DNA of 64,000 bases from Methanobacterium sp. UBA375 (lineage in GTDB: Archaea; Methanobacteriota; Methanobacteria; Methanobacteriales; Methanobacteriaceae): contig DAGC01000001.1 of NCBI GenBank assembly GCA_002495625.1, forward strand, positions 1 through 64,000, read 5' to 3'. This document shows, in pieces, positions 18,620 through 26,959 of this stretch. Every line of letters begins with the position of its first letter. The stretch's first letter is position 1. The position numbers and the translations under genes are program-made. The notes beneath the pieces are model-generated. The model was not told where the DNA came from. It did not search any database and saw nothing but the letters and a program-made list of their open reading frames with translations.

Positions 18620-18803
18620 ATTTGCACGCCCCTAAAAATTTAAAGTTTAAAATGTTCAGACCAAACTCTGAGATCCTATTTGAGATTTTTGAATCTCCTG
18701 ATCAAAAATCTTCTAAAGATACGATGTTTACAGGTTTAACAATTGAAGCAGAAGTTAGTGATAACTTCTATGGATACGGGTCGTTGAAATCTCTGGGGGT
18801 CTG

Positions 18804-18815
18804 TTTCAAGTGTAA
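18804..18815 (-). repeat. Mini-ORB 1 (with C-rich extension)
   Basis: Minus-strand TTACACTTGAAA is a perfect core match, followed on that strand by CAGACCCCC (plus-strand G-run at 18795-18799). This gives it the extended ORB form, and it is the copy nearest cdc6. Confidence 0.9.
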
Positions 18816-18849
18816 GTTTAAGGCTGTCTAAAAATTTTCATGAGGTTGA

Positions 18850-18862
18850 TTTCAAGTGAAAA
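18850..18862 (-). repeat. Mini-ORB 2 (degenerate)
   Basis: Minus-strand TTTTCACTTGAAA differs from consensus at one core position (A to T) and is followed by TCAACCTCA. It has the same orientation as copy 1. Confidence 0.75.
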
Positions 18863-18911
18863 ATGTGATGCAGAATAATGGTAACTTTTTTCAAAAAATT
18901 GGAGAGTTACC

Positions 18912-18924
18912 CTTCAAGTGTATT
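18912..18924 (-). repeat. Mini-ORB 3
   Basis: Minus-strand AATACACTTGAAG keeps the TACACTTGAA core and is followed by GGTAACTCTC. It has the same orientation as copies 1, 2 and 4. Confidence 0.8.
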
Positions 18925-18973
18925 TACTTAATATTTTCCCGAAATTTCCGATTATTTTTAGACAGAGAGATGA

Positions 18974-18985
18974 ATTGCAAGTGTA
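18974..18985 (-). repeat. Mini-ORB 4
   Basis: Minus-strand TTACACTTGCAA has one mismatch (A to C) and is followed by TTCATCTCTCTG. It borders the AT-rich core on its left side. Confidence 0.75.
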
Positions 18986-19090
18986 ATTAACTTAATCTAA
19001 ACCTTAATTTAAACTTTGTTATTATCCCTTTTACCAAAAGAAATATTACTTAGTAGTTTTTATGTAAAGATAAAATAAAAGTATTACGAA

Positions 19091-19103
19091 TTTACAGTTG
19101 AAA
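19091..19103 (+). repeat. Mini-ORB 5
   Basis: Plus-strand TTTACAGTTGAAA has one mismatch (C to G) and is followed by TTGACCTCTCTCTC. It is the first copy right of the AT-rich core and is inverted relative to copies 1-4. Confidence 0.8.
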
Positions 19104-19132
19104 TTGACCTCTCTCTCTTTTTTTCACAAAAG

Positions 19133-19145
19133 TTTACACTTGAAA
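19133..19145 (+). repeat. Mini-ORB 6 (perfect, C-rich extension)
   Basis: Plus-strand TTTACACTTGAAA is an exact consensus match followed by TGCACCCC, the extended ORB form mirroring copy 1. Confidence 0.92.
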
Positions 19146-19189
19146 TGCACCCCTTTATCCCCTGTAAAAAAAGTTACAGAAATTATATA

Positions 19190-19201
19190 TTACACTTGAA
19201 A
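19190..19201 (+). repeat. Mini-ORB 7
   Basis: Plus-strand TTACACTTGAAA is a perfect core match followed by TTGATGTCTC. It is the outermost copy on the DUF2299 side. Confidence 0.9.
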
Positions 19202-19289
19202 TTGATGTCTCTATCACCGTAATAAAAATTGGAAAAAATTTAACCAAAAAATTTGGTATTTTAATAATTGTTAGGTGTTAGTAATTAAT

Positions 19290-19778
19290 TTAAACATACA
19301 TACTGTCGGAAACTGCTCCGTCCCCTTCGTCACCCATACCAAATTGTTGCTGTATCTTCCATACACACTGTATTTTCGCCCGGAATATGGTTTTGATTAC
19401 GGATATTAATCTATCCTTACTTAAACCGTCGCCGTATATCTCAGAGGTGATTAGAAAACTTTCCAGGATGTTGTTCGGATGGGACAGCTGGAAGTCAACG
19501 TCTTTACTGTTCAGCATATACCTTAAATCCCAGATAAAATCCTCTTTTTTTGAATCGGAGAGTAGTTTCATTTCACTTGAATGTTCTGGGCTTACATTGG
19601 TAGCGCATCCAATCACTATAAGATCGGGAGCTCCCTTTGGTTGAATGACGTCCATTACATTTTCTTCTGGGTAATTGATTATGAAATGGAAATTGGTATT
19701 GTCGTCTGGGACTTTCTGCCTGAATATTCCTATATCAGAAAGCCATTTTTGCACTTTATCTTCAATTTTTTGGGTCAA
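19290..19778 (-). CDS. DUF2299 family protein
   Basis: This 162-residue protein of a conserved archaeal family has no established function. It contains VQKWLSDIGIFRQKVPDDNTNFHF and a central VMDVIQPKGAPDLIVIGC strand region, a pattern recalling small chaperone-like or effector-binding alpha/beta domains. I place the start at TTG 19778, since AGGTGAT lies just upstream; the frame extends three codons to a GTG that would consume that site. It borders the origin opposite cdc6 and reads toward it, so any role near replication is only positional inference. Confidence 0.8.
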   Translation of the reverse strand: MTQKIEDKVQKWLSDIGIFRQKVPDDNTNFHFIINYPEENVMDVIQPKGAPDLIVIGCATNVSPEHSSEMKLLSDSKKEDFIWDLRYMLNSKDVDFQLSHPNNILESFLITSEIYGDGLSKDRLISVIKTIFRAKIQCVWKIQQQFGMGDEGDGAVSDSMYV

Positions 19779-19887
19779 ATAAATCACCTATAGTTTTTTG
19801 TTAAATTATCTTATGCTGGACTATTAAAGTTTTTATCTATTGATTCAATCGGAAACTAATTAATAAACCACAGAGAAAATCTGAAAT

Positions 19888-20808
19888 ATGGAACTTTTAT
19901 CTGTAATCCTCCTGGCCATTATTTTGGATCTGCTCTGGGGTGAGCCACCGTCTTCTATACACCCTGTAGTTCTTATGGGGGGATTAATTGACTTTTTAAA
20001 ACCTCACCTACTAAGATATAGAAATAAAAGTTCGGGGATCATTTTAACCGTGATTCTACTGGCAATATTTACCATTCCCCTGTACTTCATACTCCAGTTA
20101 TTACAATTTAGCGTAATAATCTACGTGCTGGTCGCCACTCTTATATTATTTACCACCTTCGCGATTAAAGGCCTCACCGATTCGGTAAAAAAGGTAAAGC
20201 AACAATTAAATGAGGATATTAACCTGGCCAGGCAATCAGTCTCTCACTTGGTTAGCAGGGATACTACTGATCTTCAAAAAGAAGAATTAACATCAGCGGC
20301 TGTGGAAAGTTTGACAGAAAACATCACCGATTCGGTTATATCCCCTTTATTTTACACTTTCTTTTTAGGTGTTCCTGGTGCTATGGCCTATCGGGTTATA
20401 AATACACTGGATGCTATGGTTGGTTATAAAGATGAAATAAACAAGGATATTGGCTGGTTCCCAGCGAAACTAGATGACATAGCTAATTATATACCGGCAC
20501 GACTCACAGGTATCCTTATGGTCGCCTCAGCTGCATTTATGGGCCTGGACTGGAGAAATTCTTACAGGACCATGGTTGAAGAAGCCCGGAAAACTCCTAG
20601 TCCTAATTCCGGCTACCCCATGGCTGCTGCAGCAGGTGCACTGGGAGTACGGCTGGAGAAGAAGGGAGTTTACACCATTGGTGAGGGAAAAAACCCGTTA
20701 AATTCAGAAATAATAGATCAGGCGATTTTACTATCTCAGATTACCATAATATTTTTCCTGGTTATCTCCTTTATCATATATTCTGGTGTAATAATTGTTA
20801 TAACCTGA
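19888..20808 (+). CDS. cbiB: Adenosylcobinamide-phosphate synthase (CbiB/CobD)
   Basis: This membrane enzyme attaches the aminopropanol linker to adenosylcobyric acid in cobamide assembly. Family motifs are DLLWGEPPSSIHPVVLMG at the N-terminus, ESLTENITDSVISPLFY in the middle, and the NTLDAMVGYKDEINKDIGWFPAKLDDIANYIPAR region split around a loop, then NSGYPMAAAAGALGV. Four to five hydrophobic helices are visible. It has 306 residues, the usual length. cbiG follows on the same strand after about 200 bases. Confidence 0.95.
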   Translation: MELLSVILLAIILDLLWGEPPSSIHPVVLMGGLIDFLKPHLLRYRNKSSGIILTVILLAIFTIPLYFILQLLQFSVIIYVLVATLILFTTFAIKGLTDSVKKVKQQLNEDINLARQSVSHLVSRDTTDLQKEELTSAAVESLTENITDSVISPLFYTFFLGVPGAMAYRVINTLDAMVGYKDEINKDIGWFPAKLDDIANYIPARLTGILMVASAAFMGLDWRNSYRTMVEEARKTPSPNSGYPMAAAAGALGVRLEKKGVYTIGEGKNPLNSEIIDQAILLSQITIIFFLVISFIIYSGVIIVIT

Positions 20809-21014
20809 AATGCTCTATTATAATATGGAATACCTTATTATAATAATTATAATAAAGTATATATTACTCTATCAACTGTTCACAAAAATCACAGTAAATT
20901 GATGAATTTATGGACTGAAAAAGTAAATTCACAAAACAATCTAATACTAAGTATAAGCCGATATTAGTATATCCACTAGAATCTCCACCAAAAATCCTAA
21001 ACGAAGGGCATAAT

Positions 21015-22058
21015 ATGAAGTTAGCCATCATCACCTTAACATCACAGGGAAAAAAATTGGCCAGAGAGTTGAACCACAAACTGGCAGATGACCCCACAGT
21101 TTTAAAGGTTGACCTTTACCATAAGCAGGTTAAAACCACGTTACAGGATATTTTCCATGAATACGACTGCATATTGGGGATCATGGCCTCAGGAATAATG
21201 ATTAGAAGTATCTGCCCTATTATTAAGGATAAAACCAGAGATCCGGCTATTTTGGTCATGGATGAGAAGGCAGGATACGTTATAAGCATATTATCCGGAC
21301 ACCTTGGGGGTGGAAACAGTTTTACGGAGAAAATAGCAGGGTTTACAGGGGCCGAACCAGTGATTACCACGTCAACCGACGTGAATGGTAAGATAGGCAT
21401 CGATGCACTGGCCCGTAAATATTTCATGCAAGTGGATAATCCTTCCAATATTTTAAAGATAAATAAGGCTTTAGTAATGGATGAAAATGTTGAATTACAG
21501 GTCCCGCAACGGTTTGAGTATTTATTTAAGGATGAATTGGTGAAAAATTCATATAATCAGGTTACTTCATTGGATAATGGACATGTTATATCTTCAAATA
21601 AGATTGAAGCCTCTTTTAAGGATACAAAAATTACCCTCACACCTGAGAAAATAGTACTTGGCATCGGAGCCCGTAAAGGAGTCTCCCTGGAGACAGTGTT
21701 ATCCGCTGCCCGACAGGCCTGCATTGATCTGGACATAACACTGGAGAGAATCGATCTAATGGCTACAGCAGAACCAAAAAAGGATGAAACCGGGATACTG
21801 GAAGCAGCAGAGGAACTGGGAGTGGAGTTAGAGGTGGTCTCCCTGGACCAGCTGAAGGAATTCCTGGACCAGTCTAAAGATTTTCTTCAGGAGGAAATAT
21901 CTGAATCACCCTTTGTAATGAGAACCTTCGGCGTACCCGGTATATGTGAACCAGCCGCCCTTTTTGCTGCTGGCAAACAGGCGAGATTGTTATATAGAAA
22001 AACCAGTTTTAATAAAGTTACGGTTGCAGTAGCGGTTTCTGATTCTTCCTACCACTAA
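21015..22058 (+). CDS. cbiG: Cobalt-precorrin-5A hydrolase (CbiG)
   Basis: CbiG opens the delta-lactone of cobalt-precorrin-5A and releases acetaldehyde in anaerobic corrin-ring synthesis. The N-terminal domain contains CILGIMASGIMIRSICPII and SGHLGGGNSFTEKIA. The C-terminal CbiG/CobE domain begins at VLGIGARKGVSLETVLSA and ends with TFGVPGICEPAALFAAG. Its 347 residues match the family. The spacing to cbiB (about 200 bases, AT-rich) allows an independent promoter. Activity assignment follows the bacterial anaerobic pathway. Confidence 0.94.
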   Translation: MKLAIITLTSQGKKLARELNHKLADDPTVLKVDLYHKQVKTTLQDIFHEYDCILGIMASGIMIRSICPIIKDKTRDPAILVMDEKAGYVISILSGHLGGGNSFTEKIAGFTGAEPVITTSTDVNGKIGIDALARKYFMQVDNPSNILKINKALVMDENVELQVPQRFEYLFKDELVKNSYNQVTSLDNGHVISSNKIEASFKDTKITLTPEKIVLGIGARKGVSLETVLSAARQACIDLDITLERIDLMATAEPKKDETGILEAAEELGVELEVVSLDQLKEFLDQSKDFLQEEISESPFVMRTFGVPGICEPAALFAAGKQARLLYRKTSFNKVTVAVAVSDSSYH

Positions 22059-22283
22059 AATTATTATTCTTACCACCAGAAATAATTATTTTACAAGTTC
22101 TTCATATTAAAAATAATGGGAATAAATATTTAAATCAAATCTGTAACATAATAAAGTTGGAAAAATTAGGTTTTTTTATTGTTATACAAAAATTGATAAT
22201 GGTTTTATAATATCAAAATAAAGCATTAGATTAACAATTTTTTGTTCACCAACTTAATAGAATTGTAATTCGGAGGAAGTATT

Positions 22284-22544
22284 ATGAGTAATGAAGAAAC
22301 ATTTGAACGTTGCAATCAAATATTACAACATATTATGGAAGACACCAGCGTCCCACGAAACATCAGGCGGGCCGCAGAAAAATCCAAGGACATCCTGGCT
22401 AACAAGGATGAAGAAGACACTATAAAGGCCAGTACAGTAATTTCCATACTGGATGAGATAAGTAATGATCCTAACATACCCATCCATGCTCGAACACTCA
22501 TCTGGAACGCTTTAAGCGAGCTAGAATCTGTTCGAGAACAATGA
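22284..22544 (+). CDS. UPF0147 family protein
   Basis: The 86-residue, all-helical acidic protein is a conserved archaeal family without known function. The repeated pattern ILQHIMEDTSVPRNIRRAAE and ILDEISNDPNIPIHARTLIW suggests an internal duplication of a roughly 40-residue helical hairpin, with the DxSxPxxxR element in each half. A strong CGGAGGAAG site precedes the ATG at 22284. It stands alone; high conservation and the strong translation signal suggest an abundant housekeeping protein. Confidence 0.9.
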   Translation: MSNEETFERCNQILQHIMEDTSVPRNIRRAAEKSKDILANKDEEDTIKASTVISILDEISNDPNIPIHARTLIWNALSELESVREQ

Positions 22545-22560
22545 ATTTATTTTTTTTGAT

Positions 22561-22634
22561 TTTTTAATCAGAAATAAAATTTTTTTAATTTTAAATAATT
22601 TTTAATCAGAATTTAATTTTTTAATCAGAAATAA
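22561..22634. repeat. Three direct copies of TTTTTAATCAGA in a convergent spacer
   Basis: The 17-mer TTTTTAATCAGAAATAA occurs at 22561-22577 and 22618-22634, with a shorter copy (TTTTTAATCAGA) at 22599-22610. The spacer lies between the convergent UPF0147 and aldolase genes and is rich in T-runs on the plus strand, so it probably serves termination; the repeats look like local slippage duplications. Confidence 0.7.
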
Positions 22635-22667
22635 CATCTTTTTAATTTAAGAACAACTTTTTAAATT

Positions 22668-23291
22668 TTATTTTCTACCCAGGACCTCTATTACAAACCC
22701 TGTTTTGGCACTGCTCTCTGTGAACTCGGCCAGAAGAACAGCCTCAAAAATATCTGGACCCAAAGTAACCACACCATGATCTCTTAAAAGCAGCACATCC
22801 TCATTTATCAAACCATCAGACGCTGATTCAACCAAATCTATGGAACCCGGGACGGCGTATTCTATCTCTGCCATATAAGGAGCTCTAATTTCTCCGAAAC
22901 CTTCAAATCGGGGGATCTTTTTATCTGTAAATGAGAATCCTGTGGCGTACGGTGGATGGGTGTGTACTATTGCCTCTACATCTTCCCTTTTCCGGTAGAT
23001 TTCCAGGTGCATACCAGTTTCAGAAGAGGGTTCACCATCACCCTCCATTTTTTCCCCATCTAAATCTGTAACTATCACGTTTCCAAGGGTAACATCCCTT
23101 AAGGACACGCCGCTGGGGGTTATTAAAATTAATGGATCGTCATCAACCTCCTCAGGTACATCTACGTTATTCGATGTATCAGGGATATTCCATACTTTCA
23201 TGCTGATATTCCCGGATTTACCTGGTGTCAGTCCTTTCTGATAGATATAATGAGCCACCTCTGCTAACTGTTTTTTAGCTTTATTTAGAAT
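22668..23291 (-). CDS. Class II aldolase/adducin family protein, apparent AUU start
   Basis: The protein belongs to the zinc-dependent fuculose-phosphate aldolase family. Visible are KSGNIS near the N-terminus, the zinc histidines in AIVHTHPPYATGF, and LLRDHGVVTLG. The first conventional start (GTG at 23258) falls inside the expected first helix. The frame upstream (LNKAKKQLAEVAHYIYQKGL) continues the family pattern to a stop at 23304 without ATG, GTG or TTG. An ATT at 23291 lies six bases after GGGGGT, so I place the start there (207 residues). Methanogen homologues have been linked to sugar-phosphate or aromatic precursor chemistry; the substrate is not readable from sequence. Confidence 0.8.
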   Translation of the reverse strand: MLNKAKKQLAEVAHYIYQKGLTPGKSGNISMKVWNIPDTSNNVDVPEEVDDDPLILITPSGVSLRDVTLGNVIVTDLDGEKMEGDGEPSSETGMHLEIYRKREDVEAIVHTHPPYATGFSFTDKKIPRFEGFGEIRAPYMAEIEYAVPGSIDLVESASDGLINEDVLLLRDHGVVTLGPDIFEAVLLAEFTESSAKTGFVIEVLGRK

Positions 23292-23380
23292 AAGAATACC
23301 CCCTTATTATTCATTTATCCTCTTATTATCATTTTATAATTATAAATTAAATTATTTGGTTTTAATTGAACTCAAGGTAT

Positions 23381-25069
23381 TTAATTGAACTTCAAGATCT
23401 TCATGGTCCCCTGGTTCAACACTGGAACCTGTGCAACGGTGGGCACGATGTTATATATCTTCTGGAACTCGGTCTGGGACTGGAAGGTGCCGCTGTTTAC
23501 CAGGTGGATTCCTTTGTACTTCTTATAAGAATTGATATGCACGTGTCCAGTGTGGAGGACATCAGGCACTTCTTCAATCACCATATGGTCTTCAACCTCA
23601 CTGGCCAGCGGGGTTCTCTCACCATAGATAGGGGCCAGATGCCTTTTTTCCAGGAGTTCCTTCATTATAATATCCGTATTCTGGTGGCTCATACCCTTAA
23701 CGGTCATGGCGAAGTCGTCAAAACTCCGGCCATGGTAGATCAGTACGTTAATCCCATCTAAACCGACCACGGACGGGTTACTTGCAAATTTCACGTTCTT
23801 AAGTTTGTATAGGTCGCCGGCGTATTCTTCTGGAATGGCTGGTTGAGGCTCTGCTAGGCGTCCTGCGTCGTGGTTTCCAGGGGTAATTATGATCTGTACA
23901 TCATCTATCTCTCCGAAGAGCCGGGCAGCTTCCTCGTACTGTTTATAAATATCTTTGATGGTGAGTTCCTTATCCTGATGGGGATAGACTCCGATTCCAT
24001 CTACGATATCCCCCGCTACTATCAGGTAGCGTACGTTGCTGGCTATTTCCTGCTGTTCTTCATCACCGAATTCCCCGTTTATCCATTTGATGAACCGGTT
24101 GAAAGCATCGCCCTGGAAAGTGGAACTTCCAATATGAGTATCTGACAGGAAGACCATTGAGAAATCCATCTCTTTCTCATCTACACGGGGCACTCCTGGG
24201 TTTATGATTTGGGACGCCATTATCAGGCTTCCCTTTCTGGTGCCTACCACTCCTACTACTTCGTCCTTAACCACCCGCTCTGCGTCTTCAAAGAGGGAAT
24301 GGTTCTCGTTATGGACCAGCACACTGGCGGTTCCGGTTTCATCTTCCACTTCGATGAGTTTATGATTGTTTTTAGTGTTCCTCACGTCGTTGACCATTCC
24401 AATAACGTTCACCACGTCCTGGATGTTTTCCAGTTCCTGTATGGATTGGGGGCTTTTCAGGTCCTTTTTCCTCTGCAACATATCCCTTAACTTATGATAT
24501 CTGCTGCCGAAGTAGGCTGTAAAATCCTTTATCTCTCCGTTAGTGTAGGATTTCCGACTGGAATCCTTTATTATCTCAACACCATGGCCTTCACTCAGTT
24601 TACTTTGAGGTATGGATGAGTAGTCGTCAGTTGTGGTTGTGATGTTATCTGATTCAGTTGCCGGGATTGTTTCGGTTTCAGTTGCCTGGGAGGCGGTACT
24701 GGTTTTTGTGGCTCCGAAAGGGTCTGGTTCAAGAATATTATCAGTTGAAAAAGAGTCTGGTTCTGATATACTTTCAACACTGGAGATAGGGGCTGTTTGG
24801 ATGCTGCTTTCACTAGGGGGGCTGTTTTCGTGAGGGAAACTGCTTTCATCGTTGGAATTATCCTCCCCTATCCCTGATTTATTATCTTCAAGATACTGTT
24901 CCACCATCTCCCCGGTGAGAATCATTATATCCTCCCGTGGGAGGCCTAATCCATGAATCAAGGATTCTGTGAATTTTAAAGCATCTTCCTGCTTTTTAAT
25001 CTTCTGGTAGGCTGTGTCGTCCAGTAAAACTTCAGCTTCCACGAATTTGTTGATGATGGTCTCGTACAT
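23381..25069 (-). CDS. polB: DNA polymerase II (PolD) small subunit DP1
   Basis: DP1 is the proofreading 3'-5' exonuclease subunit of the archaeal replicative polymerase PolD. After an N-terminal helical domain (residues 1-75) and an acidic Ser/Thr-rich linker (about 75-160) come an OB-fold and a calcineurin-like phosphoesterase domain. The metal motifs SDTHIG, GDIVDG, TPGNHDAGR, YHGRSFDD and HTGHVHIN are all intact. The start is ATG 25069, with GGGAT six bases upstream; an in-frame TTG at 25081 is less likely. At 562 residues it is typical. The catalytic large subunit gene is not in this window. Confidence 0.96.
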   Translation of the reverse strand: MYETIINKFVEAEVLLDDTAYQKIKKQEDALKFTESLIHGLGLPREDIMILTGEMVEQYLEDNKSGIGEDNSNDESSFPHENSPPSESSIQTAPISSVESISEPDSFSTDNILEPDPFGATKTSTASQATETETIPATESDNITTTTDDYSSIPQSKLSEGHGVEIIKDSSRKSYTNGEIKDFTAYFGSRYHKLRDMLQRKKDLKSPQSIQELENIQDVVNVIGMVNDVRNTKNNHKLIEVEDETGTASVLVHNENHSLFEDAERVVKDEVVGVVGTRKGSLIMASQIINPGVPRVDEKEMDFSMVFLSDTHIGSSTFQGDAFNRFIKWINGEFGDEEQQEIASNVRYLIVAGDIVDGIGVYPHQDKELTIKDIYKQYEEAARLFGEIDDVQIIITPGNHDAGRLAEPQPAIPEEYAGDLYKLKNVKFASNPSVVGLDGINVLIYHGRSFDDFAMTVKGMSHQNTDIIMKELLEKRHLAPIYGERTPLASEVEDHMVIEEVPDVLHTGHVHINSYKKYKGIHLVNSGTFQSQTEFQKIYNIVPTVAQVPVLNQGTMKILKFN

Positions 25070-25211
25070 GAAATATCCCAAAAGCTTTTATTTTATTTAG
25101 ATACGTTATAATTATAATAGTTAACCTCACATCTTTGAAAATAACATAAAATTACAGAATCAGCAATTAATCTTTTTACGAAGGAAATTCAATTTATAAA
25201 AGGTGATATCA

Positions 25212-25733
25212 TTGAACAGTGCAGTTAAATACTTTTTACTTTTCATTTTATGCGTGGTGTTTTTTGAAGCAGGATTGATCAGTGCCAACACCATCGTCTC
25301 TGGTGAACCCCCAGATATGGGGAAATTGATAGATATGCAGTTGGATGGGATCAATTCCCTGATACACTTACTACAGGGGTCGCAAAACAGCACTCAGAAA
25401 GCCATAGACATCAACAATGAAAATGATGTAGCACAGGCTATCCAGAATAAAAGTGAGATGAATGGTGTTAATCTTCAATCTTTATCTGCCCATACAAATG
25501 AGAGCACCAGAAACGAAAACATCACCGTTACCATCACTTTGATGGCTTACAAGACAACCACCACTAGCGGTAATAGTACAAATGGAAGTATCATCATCAA
25601 ACCCAATGAAACGTACAGCATAACTGCTACAGCCATTGGTAAAGTAGAAAGTGGTGGAATTACAGTGGATCTAAACAGCATAGTGATCACCACCGTCCGT
25701 AAACTGTATAGTAACTCAGCAAACGGTACTTAA
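25212..25733 (+). CDS. Secreted or membrane-anchored protein with many N-glycosylation sequons
   Basis: The N-terminus is a hydrophobic helix (YFLLFILCVVFFEAGLISA) serving as signal peptide or anchor, leaving about 145 extracellular residues. The mature part is rich in Asn, Thr and Ser with several N-x-S/T sequons (NST, NES, NIT, NGS, NET). No catalytic motif or known family is recognised. The start is TTG at 25212, placed by the AGGTGAT site at 25201-25207. It may be a cell-surface protein. Neighbours (polB diverging, cbiH following) do not inform its role. Confidence 0.7.
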   Translation: MNSAVKYFLLFILCVVFFEAGLISANTIVSGEPPDMGKLIDMQLDGINSLIHLLQGSQNSTQKAIDINNENDVAQAIQNKSEMNGVNLQSLSAHTNESTRNENITVTITLMAYKTTTTSGNSTNGSIIIKPNETYSITATAIGKVESGGITVDLNSIVITTVRKLYSNSANGT

Positions 25734-25815
25734 ATTTTTTTTATAACTGGAAAATTTTGATGTAAACATTTTGTAATTAAACCATAGGAATTCCTATACA
25801 AAGGGTGAATCCGCG

Positions 25816-26880
25816 ATGATTAGTGTGGTGGGCATCGGCCCCTCCCGGGAAGACATGACCATACGGGCATTAAAGGTTATTGAAGAAGCAGATGTTATAA
25901 TAGGCTATAAAGGTTATATTAAGTATATAAAAGACCTGGTGGAAGGAAAAGAAGTCCTTTCTAAGGGAATGGGACAGGAATTGCTCCGAGCTGAGCTGGC
26001 TGTGCGTGAAAGCCGGGAGGGTAAGAAGGTAGTCCTTGTATCCAGTGGAGATCCAGGGATTTTTGGAATGGCCAACGTCCTCTTCCAGTTGATGGGCAAG
26101 TATGAAGATGTGGAAGTAGAAGTTGTACCCGGGATATCGGCGGTTAACTTTGCAGCATCACTTCTAGGAGCCCCATTACATGATTTTGCAGTTATAAGCC
26201 TAAGTGATCTATTAACCCCCCTTTTTGAAATTAAATGTAAGATAAAAAAGGCCTGTGAAGGGGATTTCGTCATTGCTTTCTACAATCCTCGAAGTAAAAC
26301 CCGTAAAAAACCGTTTTCTGAAGCCCTTACTATCTTGCAGGATGAGAGAAAACCATCCACACCAGTAGGCCTGGTTAAAGGGAAAGACGGTGGGACTGAT
26401 GTTAGGATTACCTTCTTAGAGAAACTTCCCACCGAAGAAATCGATATGTCCACCATCGTCATAGTGGGAAATAGCATGTCCTATGTGGAGGACGGCTGGA
26501 TGGTAACCCCTAGGGGCTACATGGTACCCTATCCTTTACATCCCCTGGCTGTAGAGTTTTATGAGAAATACCTGGCCGGTGAAGGTGTTGAAGGCCCTAA
26601 TTTAGGGTGTGAATATTATCCCTGCCATTATCACCCCCAGAACTGTACCTTCTGTTACTGTCCGTTCTACCCATGTGGAGATCCGTCCACTGGGGGGCGT
26701 TGGATAAAAGAAAAGGGCGTATGGAGCTGTGAGGGTTGCACATGGATACATGAAGATGAAACAGTTGAGTGCATACAGGCCAAGTTACCATCGATAGTGC
26801 AAAACATCGACGACCTCCAGAAAAAAAAGAAAGAGCTATTGAAATTAAGAAGGGAATGTATCCGGGATAGTGAATGCTGA
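25816..26880 (+). CDS. cbiH: Cobalt-factor III C17-methyltransferase CbiH fused to a Cys-rich domain
   Basis: Residues 1-235 form a tetrapyrrole methylase (VVGIGPSREDMTIRAL, VSSGDPGIFGMA, EVVPGISAVNFAASLLGAPL, FYNPRSKTR), the SAM-dependent ring-contracting C17 methyltransferase of anaerobic cobamide synthesis. The last ~100 residues carry about a dozen cysteines in CxxC-like groups (CEYYPCHYHPQNCTFCYCPF, CEGCTW), matching the archaeal 'cysteine-rich small domain', and could bind a metal or Fe-S cluster. A basic coiled-coil tail follows. The start is ATG at 25816. The fusion is its distinguishing point; 354 residues compare with about 240 for plain CbiH. Confidence 0.93.
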   Translation: MISVVGIGPSREDMTIRALKVIEEADVIIGYKGYIKYIKDLVEGKEVLSKGMGQELLRAELAVRESREGKKVVLVSSGDPGIFGMANVLFQLMGKYEDVEVEVVPGISAVNFAASLLGAPLHDFAVISLSDLLTPLFEIKCKIKKACEGDFVIAFYNPRSKTRKKPFSEALTILQDERKPSTPVGLVKGKDGGTDVRITFLEKLPTEEIDMSTIVIVGNSMSYVEDGWMVTPRGYMVPYPLHPLAVEFYEKYLAGEGVEGPNLGCEYYPCHYHPQNCTFCYCPFYPCGDPSTGGRWIKEKGVWSCEGCTWIHEDETVECIQAKLPSIVQNIDDLQKKKKELLKLRRECIRDSEC

Positions 26881-26959
26881 GGGCATACTTGAAGTATGTG
26901 GGGTTAAATTTTTTATTGTAAAATAGGTTGATCTATTTTCAAAATCTGAACTAATCTAA

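Larger units (their letters stand above)
18620..19289. other. oriC: Chromosomal replication origin
   Basis: This 670-base noncoding stretch between orc1/cdc6 and a DUF2299 gene holds at least seven copies of a 12-13 bp element with consensus TTTACACTTGAAA. Four lie on the cdc6 side in one orientation (18804, 18850, 18912, 18974) and three on the far side inverted (19091, 19133, 19190). Between the two sets, 18986-19090 is very AT-rich and is the likely unwinding element. Several copies are followed by a C-rich stretch (ACCCCC, ACCCC, ACCTC), matching the extended ORB form. The motif matches the mini-ORB I recall for Methanothermobacter, and adjacency to cdc6 is the classical arrangement. Confidence 0.95.

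Noticed and set aside
18622..18831. Short open frame in the origin spacer next to cdc6
   Set aside because: It runs through the first mini-ORB, lacks a ribosome binding site and has no family resemblance; the region is better explained as origin DNA.
24595..24849. Minus-strand frame inside the PolD small-subunit gene
   Set aside because: It is an alternative frame of the low-complexity Ser/Thr linker on the same strand and does not resemble a protein.
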